Shown in pieces: positions 29,301 through 39,401 of a stretch of 64,000 bases of DNA. A model generated the notes under the pieces. That model did not search any database and was not told the DNA's origin. It saw only the letters and a list, made by a program, of their open reading frames with translations. The position numbers and the translations under genes are program-made. Position 1 is the stretch's first letter. Each line of letters begins with the position of its first letter. The stretch lies in assembly GCF_026262505.1 (NCBI RefSeq), contig NW_026529124.1, forward strand, positions 33,403 to 97,402, read 5' to 3'. This DNA comes from Trichomonas vaginalis G3 (taxonomy: Eukaryota; Parabasalia; Trichomonadida; Trichomonadidae).

Positions 29301-29792
29301 TCCATTTTTGCTACTTCTGCTGCTTTTTCTAACACTTTTTTTCGCATATTCCTCTGTACTTAGTTCTTTCAGTTGTTCTTCTTTCTTCTTTTTCTCTACG
29401 TTTAACTCATTTAGTTTCTTTGTGTGTCTGTCATATTCTAGTTTCTTTTTCGTTTTCACTTATTTGTTTCTGTATGTCTATGTTTGACTTTTTGACATCT
29501 GTTATTTGATTTTTGAGTGAACTCAAATTCATTTGACTTTGAGGGTTATAAGCTGTTCCGTCTGCAGCTCCACCATAGCCTGCCATTTTCGCTAAAAGTG
29601 CCGCTCTTAAACCTCCACTCTGTGCACCAATAACTCGGTTTAAAAGCATAGGGTTGCTTGACATTTGTTGCAACACAGTGGGGTCATTCATAATTTGTTG
29701 TTTGCAACTGTTGTTGTGTTGGTCAGTTTTACTATTGGATGTTTCAATGCTCCCTTCCTCTTACGTATATTCTTACGTAGCTTACGTGGCAT
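26393..29792 (-). pseudogene. Broken giant structural protein gene
   Basis: Fossil part of element A, broken, several breaks (about four or five). Spans about 3.4 kb. Order from N to C: a very basic start (MPRKLRKNIRKRKRALKHP), long coiled coil, a Pro-rich tandem repeat region (PTVQNPAQQ units), a conserved central domain (LKPGKYKLAKGYDLIAYHP), an acidic Gln/Glu-rich linker, a conserved second domain and a basic/Ser-rich end. Copies occur at 34099-37399 and 61387-62508. It is first in the virion gene row next to the element end. Could be an internal core or scaffold protein. Confidence 0.65.
28317..28525 (-). repeat. Tandem repeats coding PTVQNPAQQ-type units
   Basis: About six units of 27-42 bp encoding Pro/Thr/Gln/Asn repeats. 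Element B has a different unit (PTVQNTAPQ, five copies at 35365-35493) at the same point, so the array turns over quickly. Confidence 0.8.
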
Positions 29793-29950
29793 TTTAAGTG
29801 AAGTTAAAAAGCGGTTTTTGACAGATGTTTATATGACACTATTTGTTCAGCACAAAAAACTACTCGGTCAAAGTGTTGTCAGTTTTGTAAAATAACCGTC
29901 CTATCTCATTCTATAAGGGGAAAAAGGCTTCTCAAAGTATACTTCTATCA
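29793..29950. other. Start region and subterminal stretch of element A
   Basis: 29793-29850 matches the upstream region of the same gene in B and C, including GTGTCATATAAACATCTG read from the minus strand. 29880-29950 has no match in the window and no gene. Confidence 0.5.
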
Positions 29951-29997
29951 TAAGACAAATTACGGAAAGTGAACTCAAACAAAAAGTGACACAATGC
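29951..29997. repeat. Left terminal inverted repeat of DNA transposon
   Basis: Pairs with 32455-32501. Shares TTACGGAAAGTGA and AAAAAGTGACA with one short diverged stretch between. Confidence 0.75.
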
Positions 29998-30276
29998 ATT
30001 TGCCAACCAAATAACTTTACAAAGCAAAAACTTAAATTACTTGTCAAGCTTACTATTCTTATTTTAACAATTAAAAAATTAAATTTTATTTTTTATTTAA
30101 AAAAATCATCTTATATCATCTGATATATATATATAACAGCATTAATATTTCAATGATTCACAAATCAACTTTTTCATTATTTTAAATAATTATAGAATAT
30201 ATACCGACTTTTTGTACATAAATATTTTTAGATTCAATAATGATTTACGGTTTTTTTCAAAACTTATAATTTTCAA

Positions 30277-31575
30277 ATGAGTGGTAGAATCTTCGATTTA
30301 ATTGATTTAGAATGGTTAAATCAAGCTAATCAACAAATTCAAAGCGGTATTAACGTCGAAACCGTTCTCCAAAATGTCCCTTTAACAGATGGAAGAATTC
30401 TTCCCACAATATCACATAAAACTTTTAAAAACGCTCTTAATTTCAATCAAATTGAAATTCCAAAATTACGTACAGGTCCAAAACCAAAAGATCCACCACA
30501 AGAATTAATAAATACTGTCCAAAATTTACATAATAAAGTTCAAAAAATAGGAATTTCCCGGGCTTTCGGCCGAATTATAACAGATCGTCAAATGATACTT
30601 GAATCGCAAATGCAAAATCAACAAAATATTCAAATTCATTTTCCAATTCCACAATTGTCTCAACGGAATCAAAATTCAGAGTTTGATTACAGTTCTCCTG
30701 ACATTTCAAGTTCATCTGAACAGTTATCATCAGAAATCTCTTCAAATTCCGACGATTCATCAGCCGAAGAATTATTTTCATCAAGTCCAAATTCAATTGA
30801 TACAGAATCGGATATAAATTCAGAAGACGACCCATATTCAATACGCACAAATACAACTTCAACATTTGAAAAAACTACAGATTATTTTGACCGTAAATTA
30901 TTGAACATTCAATTTTCCGAAAGAACTGTTAATAAATGTTTCAAACTTCTCAATCTTGCACAACCGCCAAAAAATTCAAAGGCAAAAGGTCAAACAAAAT
31001 ACGAAGCTTTTTACGTTAATGAAATATGGCATGTAGATATTCACTTTTTAAATCATCGCCAAGGTGAATATCTATATGCCGTTATTGACGATAAATCACG
31101 AAAAATTTTGGCTTGGTCACATCTCGAAACTAAAGAAGCGGCACAAACAAGTCGTGTCATTCAACAATGTTTCGATGTATATGGCAAACCGTTTGCCATA
31201 TGGAGTGACAATGGGCTTGAAAACTACGGTGTTTTCAAAAATTTATTAAAAAATGCAAACGTCGAATCAATCACGATAATACCACACTGCCCTTACATGA
31301 ATGGCAAAATCGAAAGATTTTGGCAGAATATTCAAGTTGATGAGGTAGCTTGGGATCAAATTCAAAATTTAATCGAAAATTATAACGCAACACCACATAC
31401 ACAGTTACCAAAAAATCCAGAAATACATACCTGGTTTACACCAAACAAATTTTATGATATCAGCGAAAAATATGATACCACCAAAGAACCCCTTTGGAAA
31501 GTTGATGGAGAAATTAAGGATTTGAGGATTTCTCTTCAACATTTCCGCGAGAGGAGAGCCAATCAAAGAAATTAA
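30277..31575 (+). CDS. DDE transposase (rve fold)
   Basis: 432 aa from ATG 30277, whole. N-terminal 110 residues carry a probable helix-turn-helix region (GPKPKDPPQELINTVQNLHN). Residues about 145-200 are Ser/Asp/Glu-rich and disordered. The catalytic core has Asp254 in NEIWHVDIHF, Asp311 in AIWSDNGLENYG and Glu346 in CPYMNGKIERFW, a DD34E spacing. The WHVD and NGKIERFW signatures are typical of IS3/IS481 transposases and their eukaryotic relatives, known from Trichomonas-type genomes. Distinct from the Maverick integrases. It could still be active, since frame, catalytic triad and flanking repeats are intact. Confidence 0.85.
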   Translation: MSGRIFDLIDLEWLNQANQQIQSGINVETVLQNVPLTDGRILPTISHKTFKNALNFNQIEIPKLRTGPKPKDPPQELINTVQNLHNKVQKIGISRAFGRIITDRQMILESQMQNQQNIQIHFPIPQLSQRNQNSEFDYSSPDISSSSEQLSSEISSNSDDSSAEELFSSSPNSIDTESDINSEDDPYSIRTNTTSTFEKTTDYFDRKLLNIQFSERTVNKCFKLLNLAQPPKNSKAKGQTKYEAFYVNEIWHVDIHFLNHRQGEYLYAVIDDKSRKILAWSHLETKEAAQTSRVIQQCFDVYGKPFAIWSDNGLENYGVFKNLLKNANVESITIIPHCPYMNGKIERFWQNIQVDEVAWDQIQNLIENYNATPHTQLPKNPEIHTWFTPNKFYDISEKYDTTKEPLWKVDGEIKDLRISLQHFRERRANQRN

Positions 31576-31896
31576 TTCGGTAATATTTTAAAATCGAAAA
31601 TAAAATCTAATTTTTAACACAAATTAACAATATCGATTACATCTTCTTACTAAGCTCAGTCAGATTAATAAGAATAAACACTTACTTTTTAAAACATTTA
31701 CATATTTTTTTTCTTCGTTACAGAGATACGCAAGTTGCAGAAGAAGCAGCAACTGTAGTACAGTAATTTGACACTCCGAAATCGAACATTAGTGACTTTG
31801 AGTAGATTTTGAATTTAATATAGATCTTGATTTTTAATAACCATCATAGCAAGAGCTAGTTGGTGAATGGTATCCGCGAATTTCGGCTTGAAAGTT
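31576..31896. other. Transposon 3' region without gene
   Basis: AT-rich, no convincing gene. The segment 31848-31896 leads into the hairpin array. Confidence 0.4.
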
Positions 31897-32340
31897 GGGA
31901 AACTTTGTCCGAATGTTAAACTATTCGACAAAGTTTCCCGCTGTTTGCGAAGGAATTGTTGGCTATGATGTACTGATTCATGATCAGTGCATCATAGCCA
32001 ACAATTCCTTATACAAAGTTCAAAAACTTGGGTGCAATCAGAACTGATTGCACCCAAGTTTTTGAACTTTCTCGAGGGAATGAAAGGGTAAGAGGTATAC
32101 ATTATGAATATATACCTCTTACCCTTCCATTCCCTCTCTGACAGCGGGAAACTTTGTCTGAATGTTAAACTATTCAGACAAAGTTTCCCGCTGTTTGCGA
32201 AGGAATTGTTGGCTATGATGTACTGATTCATGATCAGTGCATCATAGCCAACAATTCCTTATACAAAGTTCAAAAACTTGGGTGCAATCAGAACTGATTG
32301 CACCCAAGTTTTTGAACTTTCTCGAGGGAATGAAAGGTAA
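31897..32340. repeat. Tandem 249-bp unit made of near-perfect hairpins
   Basis: Successive stem-loops: GGGAAACTTTGTC.../GACAAAGTTTCCC; AAGGAATTGTTGGCTATGAT.../ATCATAGCCAACAATTCCTT; AAAGTTCAAAAACTTGGGTG.../CACCCAAGTTTTTGAACTTT; and AAGGGTAAGAGGTATA.../TATACCTCTTACCCTT. The first three recur in the same order 249 bp later (31897 versus 32146) with very few differences. No coding potential is seen. Confidence 0.9.
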
Positions 32341-32454
32341 GAGATATCCATTTCCTTTCACCTTCGTTCTCAATAATTAACTTATAAATTTTTTAAAGCA
32401 AAAAAAGTCTGATTTTTTTTGACAAGTAAATATATAGGGAATTTATCCGACCAA

Positions 32455-32501
32455 ATAACTGTCACTTTTTCGGTTCACCTCACTTTCCGTAACTCGTCTT
32501 A
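32455..32501. repeat. Right terminal inverted repeat of DNA transposon
   Basis: Mate of 29951-29997. Confidence 0.75.
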
Positions 32502-32632
32502 CAACACTTCCTTGGAACGCCTGTAACTTTTCCTGTAGCGACGATAGACCCTTACTTGTCCGGACAAAGTTATACTATTTTGAGCGCTCTACAAAAAAGT
32601 CAACGGCTGGCTCGTCCTCAGAAATTTTTTAT

Positions 32633-32678
32633 GGGCTAGAGGGCGCAACGCGCCTGGAAGCCCAACTACCTTTTTTTT
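32633..32678. repeat. Terminal nested hairpin and T-run of element A
   Basis: Outer stem GGGCT/AGCCC encloses inner stem GGCGC-AAC-GCGCC, followed by AACTACC and eight T. This matches the ends of B and C. The preceding 130 bp differ from B and C. Confidence 0.7.
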
Positions 32679-33232
32679 AATAATCTTCATTAGATATATA
32701 CATGATAAATAAAATTCATAAAACATTAAAAATCAAAAAATTAGATGAACCTTGGCAATTAAACTTTATTAAATAATAGTTGTTTATAAATTATATTATA
32801 TTATCATTTAATATTATTTTGATAATGAAGATTTTATTTTGCAATAATATAAACGAAATTTTTTACCTTATGAACTTTTGATGGAAATATGCAAATTTAA
32901 AATAATAAAGAAAGCCGCGAGCGAAGCGATCGGCTTAGTTCGAAGATTTTGATTCAAATCTTTGCTGATCTGTAATTCGCGGAAGCCGCGAGCGAATCGA
33001 GCGGCTTAGGTCTAAGATTTTGATTCAAATCTTTGCTTATATTCCTTAAATTCTTTATGAAACTCGCAACAGTTCCATAAAAAATTTTAAATTCTAAACT
33101 GTCGAAATTACCGATTGGTAATCACACCCTTCACGGGCGTGTCACTTTTTACAGGTGTGTCACTTTTAGCTAAAATTACCCCTACTCCTAAAAAATGGTG
33201 CAATAATTTTCAATGCTCGAAAAATTGAAAAG
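32679..33232. other. Host spacer between elements A and B
   Basis: Very AT-rich, no gene. Holds two copies, about 68 bp apart, of a repeat starting AGCCGCGAGCGAA (32921 and 32986) and each ending in AAGATTTTGATTCAAATCTT, which is itself a palindrome. Also two GTGTCACTTTT motifs near 33138-33168. Confidence 0.6.
32919..33034. repeat. Duplicated palindromic host repeat
   Basis: Two units, each with an outer AGCCG/CGGCT stem and an AAGATTTTGATTCAAATCTT palindrome. The inner arms differ between units (CGAAGCGAT versus CGAATCGAG). Confidence 0.6.
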
Positions 33233-33238
33233 TAGCCT
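33233..33238. repeat. Target site duplication of element B, left
   Basis: TAGCCT, repeated at 58278-58283. Six bp is the usual Maverick duplication size. Confidence 0.75.
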
Positions 33239-33249
33239 AAAAAAAAAAA

Positions 33250-33412
33250 GGTAGTGGGGCTTCCAGGCACTTCGTGCCTTCTAGCCCTGATGATGTTTAG
33301 TAATAAATGAAGTTTTTATTCGGAAAAATTGTTAGTCTTCTGGGTCGAAAACATTATATATAATGTGTCGCTTTTCACAAATTATATATGTTTTCATGTT
33401 TTGTCAAACATG
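33250..33412. repeat. Left terminal inverted repeat of element B
   Basis: Matches 58030-58251 in inverse orientation, including AAGTTTTTATTCGG and TCTTCTGGGTCGAAAAC. Nested hairpin at 33257-33287 (outer GGGCT/AGCCC, inner GGCAC-TTC-GTGCC). Confidence 0.85.
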
Positions 33413-33950
33413 AACGTACATGTTTTGTCAAGACTTTTTCGTAAATGTTTTGTCAAGACTTCTTCGTAAATGTTTTGTCAAACATGAACGTAAATGTTTT
33501 GTCAAGACTTCTTCGTAATGAGTGTAAATGACCCAAAAATAATGTTTAGGGTAGAAGGTTAGATCTAACCTCTTTTCTAACCTCTTTTCTACCCTCTTGA
33601 ATTTGTCAAGACTTCTTCGTAAATGTTTTGTCAAGACTTCTTCGTAAATGTTTTGTCAAGACTTCTTCGTAATGAGTGTAAAGGACCCAAAAATAATGTT
33701 TAGGTGAAGAGGTGAGATCTCACCCGTTTTTTCACCTGTTTTCTCACCCTCTTGAATTTTCATGATTTCATCGTAAATGTTTTGTCAAGACTTCTTCTTC
33801 GTAATGAGTGTAAAGGACCCAAAAATATAATTTAGGGTAGAAGGTTAGATCTAACCTCTTTTCTAACCTCTTTTCTACCCTCTTGAATTTTCATGATTTC
33901 TTCGTAAATGTTTTGTCAAGACTTCTTCGTAATGAGTGTAAAGGACCCAA
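33413..33950. repeat. Subterminal repeats of element B, left
   Basis: Many copies of GTAAATGTTTTGTCAAGACT (with TCTTC after), mixed with three BglII-centred palindromes at 33549-33594 (TAACC allele), 33703-33749 (CACC allele) and 33835-33880 (TAACC allele). Similar arrays lie at 47240-47930 and 62560-63090. No gene seen. Confidence 0.8.
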
Positions 33951-33954
33951 AAAT

Positions 33955-34040
33955 ATAAAGACAAGGAAAATGTTTTCTTTATAGTGGACCCGCCGTTCTA
34001 TAACACATGGGATTTTCAATACCAAGTAGACTGGACTTTG
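33955..34040 (+). pseudogene. Remnant of adenine methyltransferase gene
   Basis: Fossil piece. About 85 bp match, in inverse orientation, the part of the methyltransferase gene at 57385-57460 that codes for the DPPF region. It lies near the opposite end of the same element. Confidence 0.75.
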
Positions 34041-34098
34041 AGCTGAACAAAAAGTGTCATATAAACATCTGTCAAAAACCGTTTTTTACTTCACTTAA

Positions 34099-37000
34099 AA
34101 TGCCACGTAAGCTACGTAAGAATATACGTAAGAGGAAGAGAGCATTGAAACATCCAATAGTAAAACTGACACCACAACAACAGTTGCAACAACAAATTAT
34201 GAATGACCCCACTGTGTTGCAACAAATGTCAAGCAACCCTATGCTTTTAAACCGAGTTATTGGTGCACAGAGTGGAGGTTTAAGAGCGGCACTTTTAGCG
34301 AAAATGGCAGGCTATGGTGGAGCTGCAGACGGAACAGCTTATAACCCTCAAAGTCAAATGAATTTGAGTTCACTCAAAAATCAAATAACAGATGTCAAAA
34401 AGTCAAACATAGACATACAGAAACAAATAAGTGAAAACGAAAAGAAACTAGAATATGACAGACACACAAAGAAACTAAATGAGTTAAACGTAGAGAAAAG
34501 AAGAAAGAAGAACAACTGAAAGAACTAAGTACAGAGGAATATGCGAAAAAAGTGTCAGAAAAAGCAGCAGAAGTAGCAAAAATGGAACAAGATGTTATAA
34601 ATTTGAAAAACCATACTACTCAATATAAAGTACTGAAAGATGAAGAGATAAAACAAAAAGCCCTGAAGACATATATGGATAGCGATGAGTATAAAAAAGA
34701 AGTTGAAGCAAATGTAAAGGCAGAAAAACTTTTACAGTTGCAAAACCAAACCGTACAGTATGAAAACTTAGCACAAGAAAGTAAAAATAACGACGCAGCC
34801 ATGCAAAAGGCAATGAAAAGCGCAGAATATATAAAAGCTAATAATGACTGGTTAGATGCCCAAGCCAACGCTAAAGCAGCCCAACTTATAGGGTCAATAA
34901 GGACAAAAATACAAGCGGATGAAGACAGTTCAAATGAAGCTTTAATGAATGCTGACTTTAAGAACGCCTTCGAAGCTCTTCATAGTAAGGTGAAACTAGT
35001 GAACGACTTCTCATCTGGAAAGAAACTGAAGTCTGAAGGTTTCGACAACGAGTTAAGAGAAGTAGCACAAAATATGACGAAAATAACAGATGCAGCAACG
35101 AGACAGGCAGTTCAAAGTGCCTATGACGCCGTTAGAGCAACTGTTGTGGAAAGTCAAGAAAAAGAGTTACAACAGACCAAAACAGACCTAGTAAATGCTT
35201 TCTTAAGAACGAAAAGTCAGGTAGGACATTATGCTGCAGATGGAACTTATATACCAGCTGGTGGAACTTATATACCACCAAACCCTCCAAGAGAAGCACC
35301 TGCACCAGGACTACCTAAAACATTTACATCGTCACATGGACACAGACACAGGCATGCACCAAAACCAACAGTTCAAAACACTGCACCACAACTAACAGTT
35401 CAAAACACTGCACCACAACCAACAGTTCAAAACACTGCACCACAACCAACAGTTCAAAACACTGCACCACAACCAACAGTTCAAAACACTGCACAGCAAC
35501 AACCACAAACAGAGCAAGGACATAAAAGAAGTAGAGAACAAGGAAACCAAGAATTCTTAAAAATGCTTAAGGAAAATTATGGTTACCCAGATACTCTTGA
35601 CTTTAGTGACAGATATAAAGAAGCTATTAGAAAGTTCAAGGAAGGAAATACTGACCCGAACCTATTTAGCTTTATGGTTCAGCACCAAATGGGATATAAT
35701 TTCAAACCTGGAAAATACAAGCTCGCTAAGGGATATGATTTAATAGCATATCATCCAAATGACATGAATGAATTTACTCCGAGATATTTGGTGTCAGAGC
35801 TAAATGATAATTCAACTCTCTTCATGAAACGCGTAAAAAATAGAGACGGAACGAAAGAAGAAAGGTTTATGAGTCCGGATGACTTAGATAGGGAACTTTT
35901 TAAAAACGGTCTCGGAATATATGAAATGCCAGCAGATGAGGTACAAGAAACTCCACAGGAAGAAGTTCAGATACAACCAGACATGGAAGAAATAGTTCAG
36001 CAACAACAGCTAGAAGAGCCTGAAGGAAACGAACAAGTCCCTCCTTTGGAAACTAACTTCACAGAACTAGATGAAGATTTGGAACAGCCGAAAAATCTTG
36101 ACCCTCAACAAGAGTATGCGGAGAATATGGAATCTTTCCAAGAGTCTAAGAAAAATTCAGCTGACATAGTAGAAGAATATCGAAAAATGTTCGCCGACAT
36201 ACAAAAGACTCCAACATCAGATGAAAATATCCAGCATAGAATGGAAGTACTGAAAGATAATGTACACAAATACAACAATCCTTTTTACTTACGAGCATAT
36301 AACGTTCAATCTTTGGATGAACTCGGTGAAAATAAAAGGTTAAATTTCAACAAAACATATAGAAATGAAACATTGTTTAAAGTTCATTCAGAACCTAACC
36401 AATATGGAAACAAACCTACTTTTGTTTCTGCAGACGATGGAACTACAATGAGATGGGGTCATAAAGCTAATCCGGATAGGTGGTTCATAAACTTACAACC
36501 TCAATTCCAAGAAGTTGTAGACGCAATGGAAGTGAATGGTGAACCAGATATAGCTGGTATTTTCAGCGCGGCTTTAATGCCATTGAAAGATATGAAACAT
36601 GCAGATATTTTGGACCAGTATGAAATGAACATGGCTGATGGAAATATAACACCTGACGTTCTAGAACATTTATCTCAAAGAACTACACAGAACCATAGAG
36701 ATGGTATATTTGGTGAAGAGTTTAGAAAGAAAGTTAGGGAGAGAGAAGGAAGAGAACCTATTGTACATGACCTTGCAAACGAAAGTTTGCAAAATGTCAT
36801 AAAAACTTACTTTGCAGACAATGAACTGAAGAAGGGATGAATATTTAAGAAAACTCAAATGGACAGTACCAAATGAAATGTTAGTATTGAAAAACATGTT
36901 CCTTGACAAAATAAAAACTACAGAAATAAATGACGCAAGACTGAAACATTGGGTAAAAGCTTTCCCATTCACAAAAGATATTATTGGTAACATGGAAAGA

Positions 37001-37399
37001 AAACCAGAATGGCTACAAAAACATATATTTGGAAACGAGCATATTCCATATGGACAAGCTATATTTGAAGAGCTTGAACCGGAAACTCAGGAAAGAGTCA
37101 TGCAAACAATACGCGAAGACTCAAATACAAACTATGACAAAATCTTTCTAGGATATAGGTTACCTGAGATGGGCGACCAGAGCCCAAAGGCAAAAAGGAC
37201 ATGGGAAATTTACAACATACTAGGTGAACATGAGGCAAAGATGCAACAACTTGAAGCAGAGGGCAAGTTACCAAAAGCGACACCAAAGAAGAAGAGAAGA
37301 GTAGAACAAAGTGAAAGTAGTGAAGAAGTAACTTCATCTAGTGAAAGTAGTGGCAATGAAGGAAAAGAAGAGTTAAAAACTCAGTCAGGAAGAAAGTAA
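34099..37399 (+). pseudogene. Broken giant structural protein gene
   Basis: Fossil part of element B, broken, about two or three breaks. Same protein as 26393-29792: basic start, coiled coil, tandem PTVQNTAPQ repeats (35365-35493), conserved domain YGYPDTLDFSDRYKEAIRKF, acidic Gln/Glu linker, second conserved domain, basic/Ser-rich end. The upstream sequence shares AAGTGTCATATAAACATCTG with A. Confidence 0.65.
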
Positions 37400-37466
37400 A
37401 GCTTGGTCCGAGTGGGTTCTATTATGATATATAAATCCAACTATTCTATATTTTTACCCATATGAA

Positions 37467-39070
37467 ATGTACGCCGCTCAGAATATAACGCCAACAGTTT
37501 TGGATGCCATGAACGGAAATGTTTCCGAATGGTATAACGAATGCGACAATGCCATTAGAAGGTCAGAAATAGTTCCTGGAACTTACGAATATACAACTGC
37601 TGTTTCTTATGGAAACGTAGGTGAGTTTGGAGAAGGTTCTTCAACAACAGTAGATATTGCTTGCGACAGGTTTCATATTATTTCTATTGACAACTCATTC
37701 TTATACGTGGAACAAGACATTGAAATAAACCTTCTGCCAAGTTGTCTGTCAAGAAAGGTTGCAATGGAATTTTCTATGTCGGATACCAATATGCTCCAGA
37801 AGTTTTCATGGGATATAAGATATATTCTAACTCTGACTTAGTTCAAACAGTAACATGGGCAAACTATGAATGGTTCGCTTTGAGAAACTCAGTACAACCA
37901 CAAGCTAGAGAAACAGACCAGTATGCAACTATTGAGAAAATAAGAAGACTTGACCCTAACGTTCCAGGAGTTTATGTTAACCTTTCTGGTTCAGATGGAA
38001 CTGCTGCCACTAAAGTAAAACTGAAACTTAGAGTTCCTTTGTCATCTTTCCTCATCTTCAGGTTTTTAAGATACTTGCCAAACTGGGCAGGAAAAATTTC
38101 TATCGAACTTACTCCAAGCAAAAATAACTTAGTCATTGCACCAACACAAGACCCATTCACTCTTACAGACGTAAAGGGAACAAATCAAACGTCATTCGCC
38201 GAATTTTGCAAAGACAAAGTTGACTTAGACTTTGGTTTCTCAAACCTCAACACTGAAGTAAACTATTATTTCAATGCTGCTGGAGATGCTTGGGACCCAG
38301 TTAAGTTCACATGCGAAAAGTTTGAATGCAAGAGAATAGAAAGCAGACTTGCAGTCTATATGTTGGACCCAGATATTTCAAATGCTTTAGCTGCCAAATA
38401 TATTGCAGTTCCACTTATGTTCCCTATACACCAAATATCTGTCAAAGACTTTGCAGGTGAAGTTGGAAACCAAAGTGCTGACCCAGGTGCAAGAACAGAT
38501 ATTGCTTTAACAACTGCAATGAAACATGCAGATACTATGTTTGTACTGTTCAGACGAACTATAAATGACTATTCTTGTTTCTACAACCCCGGTATTAAAT
38601 ATCATATAAACATAGATGGCAAATATTATCCAAGAGAAGAATATTCTACAGTTGAGGATATGAGGTCATACAACTTGACATTAGATGCTATGAACTTTAA
38701 CAACAATTTCACAACAACCATTAACCCTGAAATGCAAAGTTCTATTATGCCATATGTGAAAGTATGGACTCATACAGGAGGTCAAAAAACTCAATATACA
38801 AATGGAGACCGTTCAAACTTTTGGCTTGGCATTCCATTTGCTGACTCAGAAGACTTTATGGGTGGTATTTCAACTGTTGGTACTGTACAAATACAATATA
38901 CTGGTGACAGAGACGGTCCAGATGAACTGAGAACAAAGAAGTTTACAAAACCAATAGCACTTTTCACGGAAGATGCTCTTTTGAAGATTCGTTCGATGAA
39001 ACCTGCTGGGGCTCCTCAGATTGGCATAACGACAGCTTCCATCGAGCAGATTTTGGCAGCAGGTCAGTAA
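37467..39070 (+). pseudogene. Broken major capsid protein (double jelly-roll type)
   Basis: Fossil part of element B, broken, about one break. Same protein as 24742-26353, with scattered substitutions in a variable loop near 38470-38490. The 3' end overlaps the convergent gene at 38964-39383 by 107 bp. Confidence 0.6.
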
Positions 39071-39383
39071 GTTGTTCTTTGACACTTTTCTCACCATCGT
39101 AAATAGTTATGACACCAGTTTTGACATAATATTGTAAGATAAACTTACCTTTAGAAATATCTGTAAGTTTTGAAGTTATATTTTTGTCTGCTTCAAGAAC
39201 TTTCACCATTTCAGTTATACCAACTTTCTTTGCTTTATGGAAATATTTTGGTTCAGCAAATATTGCTATTCTATAACATTTACCATTGTTTGTATAAAGA
39301 ACTATTCTGTCAATGTATTTGTATTGTTTGTGTGTGTAAACTTTGTTCTGCTTCAATTCGAAGAGATACTCGAATACGTCCAT
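38964..39383 (-). CDS. Unknown virion-module protein overlapping the capsid gene
   Basis: 139 aa, looks whole. Counterpart of 24429-24848 with about ten substitutions (for example EADKNITSK for DVDKNITSK). Both the antisense overlap with the capsid gene and the divergent partner at 39402 are kept. Confidence 0.55.
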   Translation of the reverse strand: MDVFEYLFELKQNKVYTHKQYKYIDRIVLYTNNGKCYRIAIFAEPKYFHKAKKVGITEMVKVLEADKNITSKLTDISKGKFILQYYVKTGVITIYDGEKSVKEQLTDLLPKSARWKLSLCQSEEPQQVSSNESSKEHLP

Positions 39384-39401
39384 CTTTTTATTCTAAGTAA
39401 A
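39384..39401. promoter_or_regulatory. 18-bp bidirectional start region
   Basis: ctttttattctaagtaaa between the starts at 39383 (minus) and 39402 (plus). TCTA core with a T-run before and an A-run after. Confidence 0.5.

Larger units (their letters stand above)
29951..32501 (+). mobile_element. DDE DNA transposon, IS3/IS481-like eukaryotic type
   Basis: Ends are imperfect inverted repeats: TAAGACAAATTACGGAAAGTG on the left (29951 on) and TAAGACGAGTTACGGAAAGTG read inward from 32501, followed by a shared AAAAAGTGACA and CCAAATAACT/AGTTATTTGG segments. Length about 2.55 kb, with one transposase gene and a hairpin array between the gene and the right end. A clear target duplication was not found (at most CA). 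It lies inside the end region of Maverick A, so it inserted after A. Confidence 0.75.
1..32678. mobile_element. Element A: composite Maverick/Polinton, left end outside window
   Basis: Maverick-type genes fill this stretch: retroviral-type integrase, protein-primed polymerase B, two packaging ATPases, two penton-like proteins, a major capsid protein, an SF3 helicase and fibre proteins. The right end carries the nested terminal hairpin and CTACC plus T-run that also ends elements B and C. The left terminus is not in the window. A DDE transposon (29951-32501) lies near the right end, and the subterminal sequence around it does not match B or C, so the exact right boundary is less certain than for B. 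Many genes look whole and roughly ten are broken. Protein-level similarity to B is very high (the penton-like proteins differ by about two residues), so the copy is young. Confidence 0.85.

Noticed and set aside
30277-31575. Second Maverick integrase
   Set aside because: Its core signatures (WHVD, NGKIERFW) and flanking inverted repeats fit an IS3/IS481-like transposase, and it differs from the two Maverick integrases.
29951-32501. LTR-type retroelement
   Set aside because: No reverse transcriptase, no direct long repeats; termini are inverted and the gene is a DDE transposase.
33413-33950. CRISPR-like array
   Set aside because: The repeats are irregular, overlap with palindromes, have no unique equal-length spacers and no cas genes; they match element ends.
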